Positions 1 to 10,216 of a stretch of DNA of 64,000 nucleotides are shown one piece after another. This DNA comes from Boswellia sacra. Its lineage: Eukaryota; Streptophyta; Magnoliopsida; Sapindales; Burseraceae. The notes below the pieces were generated by a model that saw nothing but the letters and a program-made list of their open reading frames with translations, made no database searches and was not told the DNA's origin. Position numbers and translations under genes: made by a program. Within the stretch, counting starts at the first letter, position 1, and the number at the start of each line of letters is the position of its first letter. The stretch is taken from positions 1-64,000 of the forward strand of contig SNVD02011421.1 of assembly GCA_013180625.2 (NCBI GenBank), given 5' to 3'.

Positions 1-238
1 TTTCTCTCAAATTGGTTCAATTCTTCTTGCATAGCCAAAATCCAACTTTCATCATTTTCGGCTTCTTTAAAGATTTTGGTTCAAATTGAGAGACAAAAGC
101 AAAATGATTACAAAAGTTCTTAAAAGAAGATCTAGTTTTCATACCTTGTGATGGTTCACCAATAATGAGATCTTTAGAGTGAGCTTTTGCATACCTCCAT
201 TCCTTTGGTAATTCTTGGGAAGAATCATTTACTTCCAC
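1..238 (-). pseudogene. Copia linker and N-terminal edge of reverse transcriptase (decayed)
   Basis: The reading frame from 238 down contains the low-complexity linker typical between copia integrase and RT (a PKEWRYAKAHSKDLIIG-like segment). It then runs into an EPKSLKEAENDESWI-like segment read across a frameshift near 60, which corresponds to the start of the copia RT domain where a Trp-containing helix leads to an AMQEEL motif. The RT core lies beyond the window. The frameshift shows decay. Confidence 0.65.
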
Positions 239-492
239 AAGCTTTTCTTATTGAAGTTGTAATTCATCTTGGCTTGTTACATCAAGCCTTGATTCCTTGA
301 TTTGCCTTTCTACTCAACAATATCATCATCTAAATTCTTTGAAGAAATAACATTAGTTTCATCAAATTCAACAAGCATAGATTCTTCAATAGTAAGAGTC
401 TTTTTGTTAAAAACTCTATATGCTTTACTATGGTTGGAGTAGCCAACAAAAATTCCAACATCGGCTTTTGCATCAAATTTTCCAAGGTTATC

Positions 493-1188
493 CTAGGTGT
501 TTAAAATAAAACATTTACCTCCAAAAACTTTAAAAAATCCAATGTTGGGTTTTCTTCCTTTCCAAAGTTCATAAGGAGTTTTCTTTATTAAAACTCTAAT
601 ATGTACTCTATTGATTATAAAGCATGCGGTATTAACGGCTTCGGCCCAAAAATATTTTGGCAAATTATTTTCAAGTAACATGGTCCTAGCCATTTCTTGG
701 ATAGTCCTATTTTTCCTCTCAACAACACCATTTTGTTGTGGAGTTCTAGGTGCAGAAAAATTATGTTCAAAACCATTTTCATCACAAAGATTTTCAAATG
801 CAACATTGTCTACTTCACCATCATGATCACTCCTAATGGACACAATAGAATACCCTTTTTGATTTTGGACTCTTTTTGCAAATTTTGAAAAAGCTTGTTT
901 GGCCTCATTTTTAGTTTTCAAGAATAATACCCAAGTGAATCTTGAATAATCATCCACAATAACAAAAACATAATACTTTTCACCAAGGCTTTGAGTTCTT
1001 GATGGTCCAAATAAATCCAAATAAAGTAATTGTAGAGGTTTATTTGTTGAAATAAATTTCTTTTGTTTAAAAGAATTTCTCACTTGTTTTCCAAATTGAC
1101 AAGCATCACAAATCTTATCCTTTTCAAATTTTATTTTTGGAAGACCATCAACTAAATCATTTTTAAAAATTTTTGAAATTGTGTCCAT
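493..1188 (-). pseudogene. Copia integrase (GAG-pre-integrase tail plus rve core)
   Basis: This 231-residue frame starts with the end of the GAG-pre-integrase zinc-binding segment (CDACQFGK at about residues 28-35). It continues with the rve catalytic core: first Asp in LYLDLFGP, second Asp in the RSDHDGEV segment, and the Glu in NGVVERKNR, with TPQQNG just before it. Integrase inserts the cDNA of the element into the host genome. The segment is well preserved but ends in a frameshift near 490, and the upstream protease frame is separate, so the original Gag-Pol frame is broken. Confidence 0.85.
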
Positions 1189-1218
1189 GCTAGCATTACC
1201 TAACCTTCTATGCCATAA

Positions 1219-1611
1219 CTAAGCATCATGATTAACAATGAAACAATTTTCTACAAGATCATTAACATCAATATCAATTGTATAAATATTACCACATCTA
1301 TTACCAACAAATAATATCTTATTGTTACTAACATCCTTAATCACACATCTATTAGGCTCAAAAGTAACAAAATATCCCTTATCACACAATTGACTAATGC
1401 TAATCAAATCATGTTTTAAACCATGAACAAGCAAAACATTTTTAATAATAGGTGAAGAAGGGTTACCAATATCACCATATCCGATTACCCTTCCTTTGGC
1501 ATTATCACCGAAGGTCACATATCCTCCTTTCTTCATGATTAATCTTGAGAACTTGGAGGCATCTCCGCTCATATGCCTTGAGCATCCACTATCTAAGTAT
1601 CACTTGTGTTT
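1219..1611 (-). pseudogene. Copia aspartic protease and start of GAG-pre-integrase
   Basis: A frame of 117 residues begins just after the protease active site. Extending upstream to about 1611 reads YLDSGCSRHMSGD, the classic copia DSGCSxHM catalytic motif, but with an in-frame stop before it. Downstream follow VTFGDNAKGRVIGYGDIG, a hydrophobic NVLLVHGLKHDLISISQL segment and the FVTFEPNRCVI segment, all typical of copia protease running into GAG-pre-integrase. The enzyme would process Gag-Pol. The nonsense codon makes it a pseudogene. Confidence 0.8.
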
Positions 1612-1722
1612 GCCACTTTTTCTCTACAATCAACATTCAAGGAGTAACTTTTTGGTACCCAAAAGTTTTTGGGTCCTTGGGGGTTAGTTATGATACTTTT
1701 TGGAACCCATATTTGTTTTAAA

Positions 1723-3164
1723 TTAGGATTTTCTCATTATATTTATTATAAAACAAATTAAAATAAAAAAATAAGAAATTAAAAGCAAAAGATGCACTTT
1801 GTGTCCTTTTCTTCCACAATAAGTACATGAATGATTAGGATTATTCCTAGAAGATGCATGAACAAAATAGTTTTTAAAATACTTTTGATTTTTATGACTT
1901 TTATATCCTAACACTCTTTTATCAAAAACACACCTTTGGTTTTGTAACATAGAATTCAATTTTTTTGTGCTTTTTGTAAAACTATCAACAATATTTCTTA
2001 AGTCATTATTTTCCCTTTTCAAAATAGCATTTTGTTTCTCCCATTTATCAAAATCCTTTTGTTTTAAAATGTCATTTTCAGTTTTTAATAAATGTATTTG
2101 ACTTTCCAAACTTTCAAAATCTTTTTGCTTTAAAATTTCATTTCCATTTTCTAAAGCTTCATTTATTTCTACCACCTCTTCTAATTGAGATAACATGATT
2201 TTTGACTTCTTTTTGAAAGCATTAATTTTTGAATTTTACTTATCAACTTGCACATGTAAATTTTGGAATGCTTCAAGTAAATCATCATATGAAAGTTTAG
2301 GATCATAGTTTAGAATACTTACCTCATCGTCACTTAAGCCATGAAGCACACATGTTTTGTCCACTATCGCAATCTTCCTCTTTCTTCGGTGGAGCTAGCT
2401 TCACTATCATCCCAGTTTCGTTGGCTTTCATTGCTTTGGATTTATCTTGTTGGACTTCTTGAAAAAGTAAGGACAATCCATCTTTACATGTCCCGGTTTC
2501 TTGCACTCACAGCAAATGACTTGATCATTTTTCTTATCTTGCTTTGAGCTTTGCCCTTTGTACTCCCTTCTAGAATTCTTCTTGAATCCTTAGTTTCTTC
2601 TAATCATCCTTTTTAGCTTTCTTGTGATGAATGCAAGATCTTCATCATCTCCTTCATCGTCGGACTCATCATCTTCTTTTGTTGAAGATTTGAAAGCGAT
2701 ATTTTTCTTTTTCTTGAAATCTTCTTCATTCTCCTTCAAAGTGATTTCATGAGTCATGATAGAACCCATAAGTTCTTCTAATGCTTAGTTTGGTATAGTT
2801 CCTTTCTGCTTCTGTGAATTTGCCGTCACCTTTGCTCCAAAGATTTTGTAGACACACTAAGAACTTATCTACACTACACCATTTCAACTTTAGAATAAGA
2901 TTTACCAAGAGATTTCAAACTATTAATAATATCCGTAAATCTAGTAAACATTTCAGAAATTGATTCATCCGATTTCATCTTAAAAAGCTCATAACTATGA
3001 ACTAGCATACTAATTTGAGATTCTTTAACTTGACTAGTTCCTTCATAAGTAACTTCAAGTGTGTGCCATATTTCTTGTGCCGTAGAACAAGTAGATATTC
3101 TATTAAACTCATTTCTATCTAGAGCACAATACAACACATTCATAGCTTTAGCATTGAAACTCAA
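1723..3164 (-). pseudogene. Copia Gag (UBN2-like core, coiled coil, two CCHC knuckles), broken
   Basis: At 2874-3164 lies a Gag core frame with ALDRNEFNRISTCSTAQEIW and YELFKMKSDESISEMFTRF, typical of UBN2/DUF4219-type copia Gag. A zinc knuckle CCECKKPGHVKMDC is readable at about 2465-2515. At 1723-2196 is a Lys/Glu-rich coiled-coil frame with repeated LKQKDF heptad-like blocks, ending in a second knuckle (CTYCGRKGHKVH) whose last Cys is lost. The 2200-2870 part has acidic and Lys-rich stretches with several stops. Gag would form the virus-like particle and bind RNA. Confidence 0.75.
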
Positions 3165-3181
3165 ATTCTTTTTATCATCTA

Positions 3182-4599
3182 GAATAGGTGTCTATTATAT
3201 ATCATTTTCATATCAATTCGTCCATGTTTCTTTGCTATATTCCTTGGTATTTTTTATGTTTTTGTGTGGTTTTGATGTTTGTAGGAGTTTTGGAGCAACT
3301 TGCACAAAAATGGAGTAAAACCCTTTATTTTCACCTCTGCTAGTCATTGATCTTCTCGGATTTACTTGTATTGATATACAATGAACCCGACGACATATTA
3401 TATACCGTTGGAAAGCTCTCGAAGTCTATTTTCTGGAGAAATTTACGGGTTATAAATCCATTCAGTGTACCAAAAGTTGTAATCAAAACCGTTGTGGAAG
3501 TAAGAAAATGGAATTCCAAAAGCACGGTAGAATGTTATATACGGGACACTTGTAGAGGTTAGTAGCAGAGTAATTTAAACACATTGAGGGTTTTATTTCA
3601 TAACACTTGAAGAGGGGAAAACGTGGGGCGGAGGCTGCATTTCTGGATTTCTCTCATTCCCTTGGAGTTCTTGAAGGAGAAAGACGATTTTGAAAGAGGA
3701 GGAACTACAATTCCAAGAAGATTCATCTACAAAGAAGATTTTCAAAGAATTTGCTAAGTTCTTTCTTTCCTTTTCAATTCTGGAAATTTCTCTGTATTGT
3801 ATTTGTTATTCTGATTGAATATGTGTAACTAAATCTGAATTGGTTGAGGGTGATTTCAAAGCCCTTGATATGGATTTTGTGAGTTGATTGTGTAAGAAAT
3901 TGTTATCCAATTCTCTAATTGAAGTTGCTTGTATTTTCCATATCTAATGCTTATGATTGCTTACTGATTGTATTTGGAATGGCCAACTGAATATAATCTG
4001 TTGTTGTCTATTGCTAGTTTAGAAATCTTGATCCGTAATTGTCATGAATTTCCAATCATTAGTAGCAAAATTATGATCAGAGATTGCAATTGGACAAATT
4101 ACAACCTAGGTTAAATAACTACGAACTGTGTGTTATTGCTTAGATCAACCTATCTTTCTATGTAATGCTTCTATGGAAGTAAACTTAGAGTAGTTTGTTC
4201 TAGGTGTTAATGGATAGAGGATTAAATAAAAGCGCGTTTTATGTACAACAAAGTAAGGAAAGATTGGATAACAGAGATTGTGTTGTTATCTACGGTGATA
4301 ACCTTCAATGCTGTAAGGATTACAATCTATGTAATCACAAATTCATATCTTTGTGGAGAGGAAAGAACCCTTAACCAAGTGTCTCTCATTGAATTTTCAA
4401 TTCATTTAATATTGTGTTGTGTTATTCTTTATTTGCCTTCGTATTCAATTTAGTAAATCATTCAACAAAAATCCCCCCTGTTTAATTTATTGTTGCTGGA
4501 AATAACAAATTCAATTAGAATCAATCCTCGTCGGAACGATACTTACTTATCACTTTATTACTTGTGCGACTAGTATACTTGCTAGTTTCGAACGCATCA
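3182..4599 (+). mobile_element. LTR of the LOG-carrying gypsy family, orphan copy in + orientation
   Basis: About 1.42 kb, colinear with the other LTR copies from the TATTATATATCATTTTCATATC region to the terminal GAACGCATCA. The first two bases are GA instead of TG, so the 5' terminus is mutated. Left flank ATCTA and right flank ATTGT do not form a target-site duplication. To its right lies element A in the opposite orientation, so this LTR is not A's own 3' LTR. It arose by a rearrangement or is one end of another copy. Confidence 0.85.
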
Positions 4600-5830
4600 A
4601 TTGTCCTCAATGTTTAAGTACGTGGAAGATAAGTACATATTGTTTTTTTTCTCTTTTTTTTTTTTTTTACAAACATAATAAAACTCACTTGCATTGCTCA
4701 TGGCACAATCCAACCTCCTCTAACTTCCCAAAACCAGAACATAATTCAAAATGTCATCGCGAATGATCTACATTTCAATAGGTAAGGGACAAACTGTTTG
4801 GAAAAAAAAATTTCATTTGATGTTAGGAAATCTTTTTAGTGAGTTAACAAAAAAAAAAGGCTTACAAAGGCTCAAAGGGGTAACTAGGGATCAATTTCAA
4901 TCAAGGTTGGCTATTAAGGCTCAAACGGTTCAAAAATGGCGTAAATCATTTCCCCAATGTTGCACAGTCTAGGATTTCGCCTCGAGTGACCATCAAACAA
5001 GTTCTAGAATTCATGAAAATCTGAAGAAACATTTAAATTACATAAACTTTCTCTAAGTGAACAAATAACTCAGTGATAATAGCTCAGTGCTCAATGTTGC
5101 ACAAGGAATCAAAAGCAAAGCAAAAACCAATAAACATTTCAAGCACACAGATCCATGCATCATTTATCATTTTCCAAGAGTTATCTTAATTCAATCATTA
5201 TCTTATCATCGACCCACAAAATGCAAGAAAAGAGGTACGTGGCGTTGTTACACCTGAGTCAAGATTGTATATTTCAACAATCCTTAGGACCAGTAGCCCG
5301 CAGACTTAAGGTTTCCAGCCTATATACATTTATTATGAAAGAACAAAACAAGAAACATGATACTTCAAACAACATGAAATAAACAAACTACAGATTTATT
5401 TAGAGAGAATGTGTTTCAAGGGTTAAAGAAACCCCATATTCTGCCATTCTCAAGTTTTTTTCCACAAATTTTTTTTGAATCGAAACTGATAAAGACAAAA
5501 ACACTTAACAACTCTAAATTACATAAAACTAAACTTACTCATAAAATAACAAAGTCCAACAAGCCAGCAAACAAAAACAAGTCAGTTAGAATGAGTCTAA
5601 AAAGTTTAGAAGTTAGCCTCCTTATTCAGCCATTATGGATTGAAGAGATCCAGAATGCGTTTCAAGAGGAATTAAACTTTTTAAGCCACCACTCTAAAAG
5701 CCATGATTAGAAAATATTACTTGGGGTGAAAGAAATAACCTGAAAAAGCTCAAAAGAAATAACATGAAAACTCTCAAATAAACACAATAAAAAGAAAGCA
5801 AACAAAAACAAAGCAAACCAGCAGATAGAG
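4600..5830 (-). other. Element A 3' noncoding region
   Basis: This aligns in reverse with 44.0-45.19 kb of element B. Shared blocks include the TGTTGCACAGTCTAGGATTT segment, the CAACAATCCTTAGGACCAGT segment and the run near 5630-5680. No coding potential beyond short chance frames is seen. It corresponds to the long noncoding tail that many plant gypsy elements have before the polypurine tract. Confidence 0.75.
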
Positions 5831-5837
5831 AGTACAG

Positions 5838-6482
5838 ATGGAGCGTTAAATCCAATTTACGCCTCTTATTGCCTTCTCCAAACCAATCTATCCGAGCCAT
5901 TGTTGAATCAGGCGAATAGACGAATTCTTGTAATTTGTCAATTAACTCCCCTGCAGGTGAAGCTGTAACCAGGATTTGCCTCGCCGACTGTGAGATGAAG
6001 TTTTTTTCTACTGCTTGATCAAGAAAAGAAAACAAACCATAAAAAAAATTATTGACATTTAACAAACCAATGGGTTTCCGATGGATGTTTAGCTGTGCCC
6101 AAGAGGTGATTTGAAATATCTCCTCTAATGTACCATAACCACCAGGCAAAGCTATAAATGCATCAGATTTAATGACCATATGTGCAATACGCTAATGCAT
6201 ACTAGAAACCTGTAACTCTTCCCCCATGGTGTTGCCTACGATATCTCGTACAGCTAATGGTTTAGGGATAATGCCGAGAACTTTGCTTCCTCCTAAGGAT
6301 GCAGCTATCGACACACACCCCATTAACCCAAGACTACCCCCTCCATAAATCAAATGAATACCCCTCGCAGCTAAGGTCCTTCCAAGATCAAGAGCTGCTG
6401 TTGTAAACTCTCCATCTTTACCAAATTGCGATCCACAAAATAAGCATATATTTTGGAATCGCCGAATTGGTGCTTTCTCCAT
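5838..6482 (-). pseudogene. LOG: Captured LOG cytokinin riboside 5'-monophosphate phosphoribohydrolase, copy A
   Basis: LOG enzymes release free cytokinin base from its nucleotide in one step. From the ATG at 6480-6482 one frame runs about 215 codons with no intron. It shows the Rossmann-like N-terminus (ICLFCGS, residues 12-18), the YGGGSLGLMG loop (46-55), SDAFIALPGGYGTLEE (106-121, the PGGYGT-x-E nucleotide-binding motif) and ITSWAQLNIH followed by KPIGLLN. Family length is about 200-240 residues. One TAG replaces a Glu codon at position 97 (6192-6194), in the MH-E-R segment next to the conserved Arg. The ancestral stop seen in copy B is lost, so the frame reads on to 5694 with 47 extra, mostly hydrophobic residues. 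The old family name is 'lysine decarboxylase-like'. Plant LOG genes normally have several introns, so capture through an mRNA is inferred. Homology is secure; activity is unlikely. Confidence 0.88.
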
Positions 6483-6585
6483 TGCTAAAAGTGCTCTAAA
6501 CTTGTGTAAGACAATGATGTACGTTAGGTATTATGCGATTCAAGTGCAATACAGGTTATGAAATGACATTTCAAAATATGCAGCA

Positions 6586-6600
6586 TGGATATATAACTCT
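6586..6600 (-). promoter_or_regulatory. TATA-like box upstream of LOG copy A
   Basis: On the minus strand a TTATATAT string (about 6589-6596) lies roughly 110 bp upstream of the LOG ATG and between it and the G-box repeats. The equivalent position in element B also has a TATATATA string. Promoter function is inferred from spacing and conservation, not shown. Confidence 0.45.
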
Positions 6601-6654
6601 TAAATTTGAGACATGGGGACATAATTTCGGTGGGAGTTGCTCGATGCAGATTTA

Positions 6655-6870
6655 TCGCCCAAGATTTGAAAAAAATGAGATATGCTTTCGGCGGGGTTTG
6701 ACAAAACCTACACACTTGTCTCCCACGTGAAGCATGAAAAATGAAAATATACTTTCGGTGGGGTTTGACAAAACCGCCACACTTGTCTCCCACGTGAAGC
6801 ATGAAAAGTAGAGATATACTTTCGGTGGAGGTTGACAAAACCTCCACACTTGTCTCCCACGTGTACTTAT
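6655..6870 (-). repeat. Tandem G-box repeats upstream of LOG, element A (three units of about 67 bp)
   Basis: Three direct repeats, each with CACGTG (6724-6729, 6791-6796, 6858-6863; spacing 67 and 67 bp) inside a longer CTTCACGTGGGAGACAAGTG block. This is followed on the minus strand by GGTTTTGTCAA and a CACCGAAAG motif. The array sits about 170-380 bp upstream of the LOG start. ACGTG-core boxes bind bZIP and bHLH factors in plants; here that role is inferred. Confidence 0.8.
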
Positions 6871-7086
6871 GCCATAGGGTAGTCATATGGTTGTCAAAAA
6901 GAAAACTTGAAATTAAAACAAATAAAATCAACAAACAACAACAACACAAAAACAACATTGATAATCAGATCAAACGAAACAAGAAAAAAAATCGACAATA
7001 ACAACACACATTCAAATATACAAGTAGTTGTGATTGTGGCTCACATCTTCCTCTGGTTTTACGTCCAGTAACGGCTGAAACGCCTT

Positions 7087-7641
7087 CTATGAGTCGGGGA
7101 TTTGCTTCCCATCCAGTTTTCTTATAAACTGACAAACAGGGTCGTTTTTAGTCAGATTCCCTAGACTATAACACTGCAATTCATCACGAAATTGTGTCCA
7201 TAAATTAAACAATTCACGCTGAACAAGTCCACAAGAATGTGACTCGAGAGTTAACAAAACATTATCCAGCGACTCATTACTCAAACCTTTCTTAATAAAT
7301 GAAAGTTTATCTTCTCTATTCTTAGACGCAAAACCTAATGAACGACAAGTCTGGTTACAATTCCATCTAGCACATTTATAACATACTTGTAACCCTTTCG
7401 CTCTTCGCCTCTTGGCGTAGTAGCTCTTTCCTAGACCAGGTATGTATTTTGCGAGATTAATGTCCGGCTCACCGGACAATCTCACCTTGGCTTCGATAAG
7501 CCATCGGATATCAGCAGGCACATTTAGGAGCATCAACGCCCAAAGTCTAGTCATCTGTACTTTATAAATTTTGGACACAGCATTTTGAGGAAGTGAAAGG
7601 AAATATTTACGAAGGTTCGACAGAAAGATATCGGCATCCAT
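7087..7641 (-). CDS. ORF X, uncharacterised 184-residue protein in the LOG-carrying gypsy, intact in element A
   Basis: Open from the ATG at 7641 to the stop at 7087. I do not recognise the family. The N-terminal half is hydrophobic and basic (RLWALMLLNVPADIRWLIEA at about 32-51). It is followed by GEPDINLAKYIPGLGKSYY, a basic KRRRAKG stretch and a Cys cluster CYKCARWNCNQTC (C-x2-C-x4-C-x3-C, about residues 87-99) that could bind zinc. The C-terminal half is helical in character (ESHSCGLVQRELFNLWTQF). A second, frameshifted copy lies in element B at 42145-42698. It sits between the pol region and the LOG promoter repeats. It may be another captured host fragment or a family-specific accessory ORF; similarity between copies is high enough to suggest past coding function. 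Confidence 0.6.
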   Translation of the reverse strand: MDADIFLSNLRKYFLSLPQNAVSKIYKVQMTRLWALMLLNVPADIRWLIEAKVRLSGEPDINLAKYIPGLGKSYYAKRRRAKGLQVCYKCARWNCNQTCRSLGFASKNREDKLSFIKKGLSNESLDNVLLTLESHSCGLVQRELFNLWTQFRDELQCYSLGNLTKNDPVCQFIRKLDGKQIPDS

Positions 7642-7644
7642 TGA

Positions 7645-8097
7645 AGAAGAGAAAAGGAAAGATATTACCAGTAATTCGTTTGAGTCTATTCTTCTTCAAG
7701 ATATGCACGCTTCAAACCTTCAAGCAATGGCTTCAATTCTTGTTTCGGTGTTTCCTCAAGCTGTTGCACAAATGAGCACAAAGCACGAAATAATCAAATT
7801 AAACAAAAGAAACGAAAAGAAAAGAGCAGAAAAGAAACTAAAGACACATAAAAGAGATAACAACACGAAAGCAAACAAAAGTAAAAAAAAAAAAAACAAG
7901 TAAAAAAAAAACAAATAAGACAGATGGCAAAGAGAGATAAAACCTAATCAATTTTGATGGCCCGCAAGAGAAAACTTCTCAAGACATAAAAATTGATCAT
8001 TACTACCTTATTTTCTTTTTTTTCTTTTTTTATTAGTTATTAAAAACATTGGGTTGCCTCCCAATAAGCGCTTGGTTTAACGTCCTCAGCCCGACAT
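7645..8097 (-). other. Element A spacer between pol scar and ORF X
   Basis: A-rich on the + strand (7860-7920) and corresponds to 41.72-42.14 kb of element B. On the minus strand 7645-7780 reads a short QLEETPKQELKPLLEGLK-like segment resembling the gypsy pol linker, ended by a stop. The conserved GAGGCAACCCAATGTTTTT segment at the pol end lies near 8044-8063. Confidence 0.6.
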
Positions 8098-8559
8098 TGG
8101 TTCTGTCATGGGAGGATCCAATCTCTGTTGTGCTTTACTAGTGGGCTTGGATCCATCTTCCAACAAGAAATGATGCATGCGTATGGCTGGGCCTTGGATG
8201 TGAGCAGTTGTTCACCCAATAGCTGTTTTGCAATCTCTAAGTACTCGGACGAGTTTCTCTTCTTGTATTGGTGCAAGGCCCATTTCTATTGTAACTGGCA
8301 AAGAATCATTCTCACCCAAAAATCCATGCTTCAAATGATCTGGAAGAGGCTTAAGCTCCAAGGTAGAGGCTTTCATCACAGAAGAAAGAATTTTCTCATT
8401 AGATAAAGGAAATTGAATGTATAAAACATCATACCTATTTGTGGTCATTGCTATGGTCTCATCTAAGCTTGCCACAGTTTCCTCCATTTCTTTGGATACT
8501 TGTATCAACCTTCTTGATTCCTTGGAATTTTCTGTCCCTATGTGCTCACTAAAAGCCAC
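8098..8559 (-). pseudogene. Pol linker upstream of RT, element A, truncated by deletion
   Basis: The frame from 8559 contains LELKPLPDHLKHGFLGENDS, the linker typical of Athila-type gypsy pol just before RT. It continues across a stop to CMHH-like and SKPTSKAQQRLDPP-like segments, where RT would begin. At about 8098 it jumps directly to sequence that in element B follows the integrase stop. RT, RNase H and integrase are therefore absent from A. Confidence 0.8.
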
Positions 8560-8592
8560 TTCTAATCCATCCTTGCGAGTTAACTCAAAATG

Positions 8593-9107
8593 TTATTGTC
8601 GCAATGAATCAATAACATTAACTACAAAAACAGAATGCAAGTCACTAGGGTACCTCATTGCCTCAAAAATATTGAAACAAATCACCTCGCCATCAAACTC
8701 CATGGTGAAAGTGCCATCATGAACATCAATCTTGGTTCTAGTAATTTTCAAGGATGGTCTCCCCAAAAGAATCGGAGTTGGATTAGGAGATGTCTCATCC
8801 CCTATTTTAAGGACATAGAAGTCTGCTGGGAAAACCAATTGATTCACCTGCACAAGCACATCTTCCACAACTCTTTGAGGATATGCATTAAAATGATCAG
8901 CAAGTTGAATGGTAATACCAGTTCGCAAAGGGTCCACAAGATTAAAGAAGCATAATAAAATGGCATGACATTAATAGATGCTCCTAATCTAACAAGCTCT
9001 TTCAAACTTGGTTTTACCAATGGTGCATGGAATGGTGAACGTACCTGGATCTTTGCATTTCGGAGGAATTTTTCTTTGTAGAACAGCTGAAACATTTTCC
9101 CCCACAC
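8593..9107 (-). pseudogene. Gypsy aspartic protease region, element A, active site damaged
   Basis: The 8593-8937 frame has QLADHFNAYPQRVVEDVLVQ, FPADFYVL and TSPNPTPILLGRPSLK, all hallmarks of Athila-type protease. The preceding active-site segment is read in another frame (LGASINVMPFYYAS, around 8960-9010). The catalytic Asp normally found in LADLGAS is not present: the sequence before LGAS reads LVR and a stop lies in the neighbouring frame. The enzyme would have processed Gag-Pol; it is not functional here. Confidence 0.75.
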
Positions 9108-9243
9108 TTACTTTCTCATTCTCTTTTAAATTTCTCTTGTTCCTGCATAACTCCTTGAGACGTTTTGTATAATGAGGTACTTGCTCGATAGAATCCAGAA
9201 GTGGTATATTTAACTCGATTTTGCAAAAAGTTTCTAGGATTTT

Positions 9244-10092
9244 CTACTCTTGTTCCTCCTTCTTCGATTTTGCAAATCTACTAGGAAAAAGTGGAGGAGT
9301 AACATATGAAGGAATGGGAGTTATAGGATTTACCTGAGAAGTCAATGTTTTGTTCATGGTGGATGTGGTGTCATCTCCTTCATCAGTTTGTGATTTTCCT
9401 GTTAAGACATCTAATTGCTCTCCACTTCGCGAAGTTATCGCACTAGCAGTCCCGCTTGGATTGATCACCGTTTGAGAAGATAATTTTTCTGAGTCTTGGC
9501 CCTCGAATGTGCTCATGCTAGTAGCCAATTGTCCCATTTGATTTGCCAGGTTTTGGATACTTGCCCCAGTTTCCTGCTGGAATTGCATTGTGTTAGTGGC
9601 AAGTGTATTAACAATATCCTGGAGAGACATACCTGAGTTTTGTGAAGCTGGTTGCGGTGTTATATGTGGCATTGGTGGTGGTTGAATTTGAAATGGTTGC
9701 TGCACTCTAGGTTGATTGAAACCTTGCGACCAATTTGGTATGCCATTTGGGGCGATTGGTTGATGATTCCAGTAATTAAAATTAGGGTGATCTCCCCATC
9801 CGGCATTGTAAGTATTAGAGAAGGATCATACCATGCCTGGTGGTCCCAGAAATCCACCCATGGTATTGGCTCGTTCCATAACTCCTTGCAAAGTTGGATG
9901 CATGTCGATTGGATGCTCCATGGTAGAATATACCTCACATGTATAAGATTTCTGCATATGTCCTACAGCCATGTTTCCACAAGAGAAGTTAACTCAAAAA
10001 GTTGTTGTTCAATGTTCGGAGTGCTTACCTCATTTACTCTCCAATGTAGTTGTGGCTAAAATCGGCTACTGAATTGTTGGAAGTTTACTACC
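9244..10092 (-). pseudogene. Gypsy Gag, element A, frameshifted
   Basis: The 9244-9705 frame contains NSGMSLQDIVNTLATNTMQF and QETGASIQNLANQMGQLATS, the conserved C-terminal Gag helix of Athila-like elements, then a Ser/Thr-rich ITSRSGEQL segment. Further upstream (9700-9940) a WNHQPIAPNGIPNW-like segment and a PTLQ motif are readable in other frames. It is the structural protein of the element, broken by at least two frameshifts. Confidence 0.75.
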
Positions 10093-10184
10093 ATGTCGCC
10101 TAAACACAAACAATCAGAAAAGAAAAACAAACAAAAATAGGAATTAACAATATAAACAAAACAACAAATCGATTAGAAAATCAA

Positions 10185-10208
10185 TCCCCGGCAATAGCAA
10201 CGGCGCCA
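10185..10208 (-). promoter_or_regulatory. Primer binding site, tRNA-Asp type, with a 6-nt insertion
   Basis: On the minus strand it reads TGGCGCCGTTGC, then TATTGC, then CGGGGA. Element B has the uninterrupted 18-nt form that matches the 3' end of plant tRNA-Asp. The extra six bases look like a small tandem duplication and would weaken primer pairing. It sits 8 bp inside the LTR edge at 10217. Confidence 0.8.
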
Positions 10209-10216
10209 AAAAACTT

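Larger units (their letters stand above)
1..3181 (-). mobile_element. Ty1/copia retrotransposon remnant, gag to start of RT, continues off the left edge
   Basis: Reading leftwards from 3181 the order is gag, two zinc knuckles, aspartic protease, GAG-pre-integrase, integrase, linker and the first residues of reverse transcriptase. Protease then integrase ahead of RT is the Ty1/copia order. The gag, with a coiled-coil segment and a UBN2-type core, resembles the SIRE/Maximus group; that lineage is an inference. Frames are broken in several places. The right end is cut inside the gag N-terminus by an LTR of the LOG-carrying gypsy family, and I do not find the missing gag start elsewhere in the window. 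Confidence 0.85.

Noticed and set aside
3182..4599. Treating this LTR as a normal solo LTR with TSD, or as the 3' LTR of element A
   Set aside because: Flanks ATCTA and ATTGT do not match, and orientation is opposite to element A.
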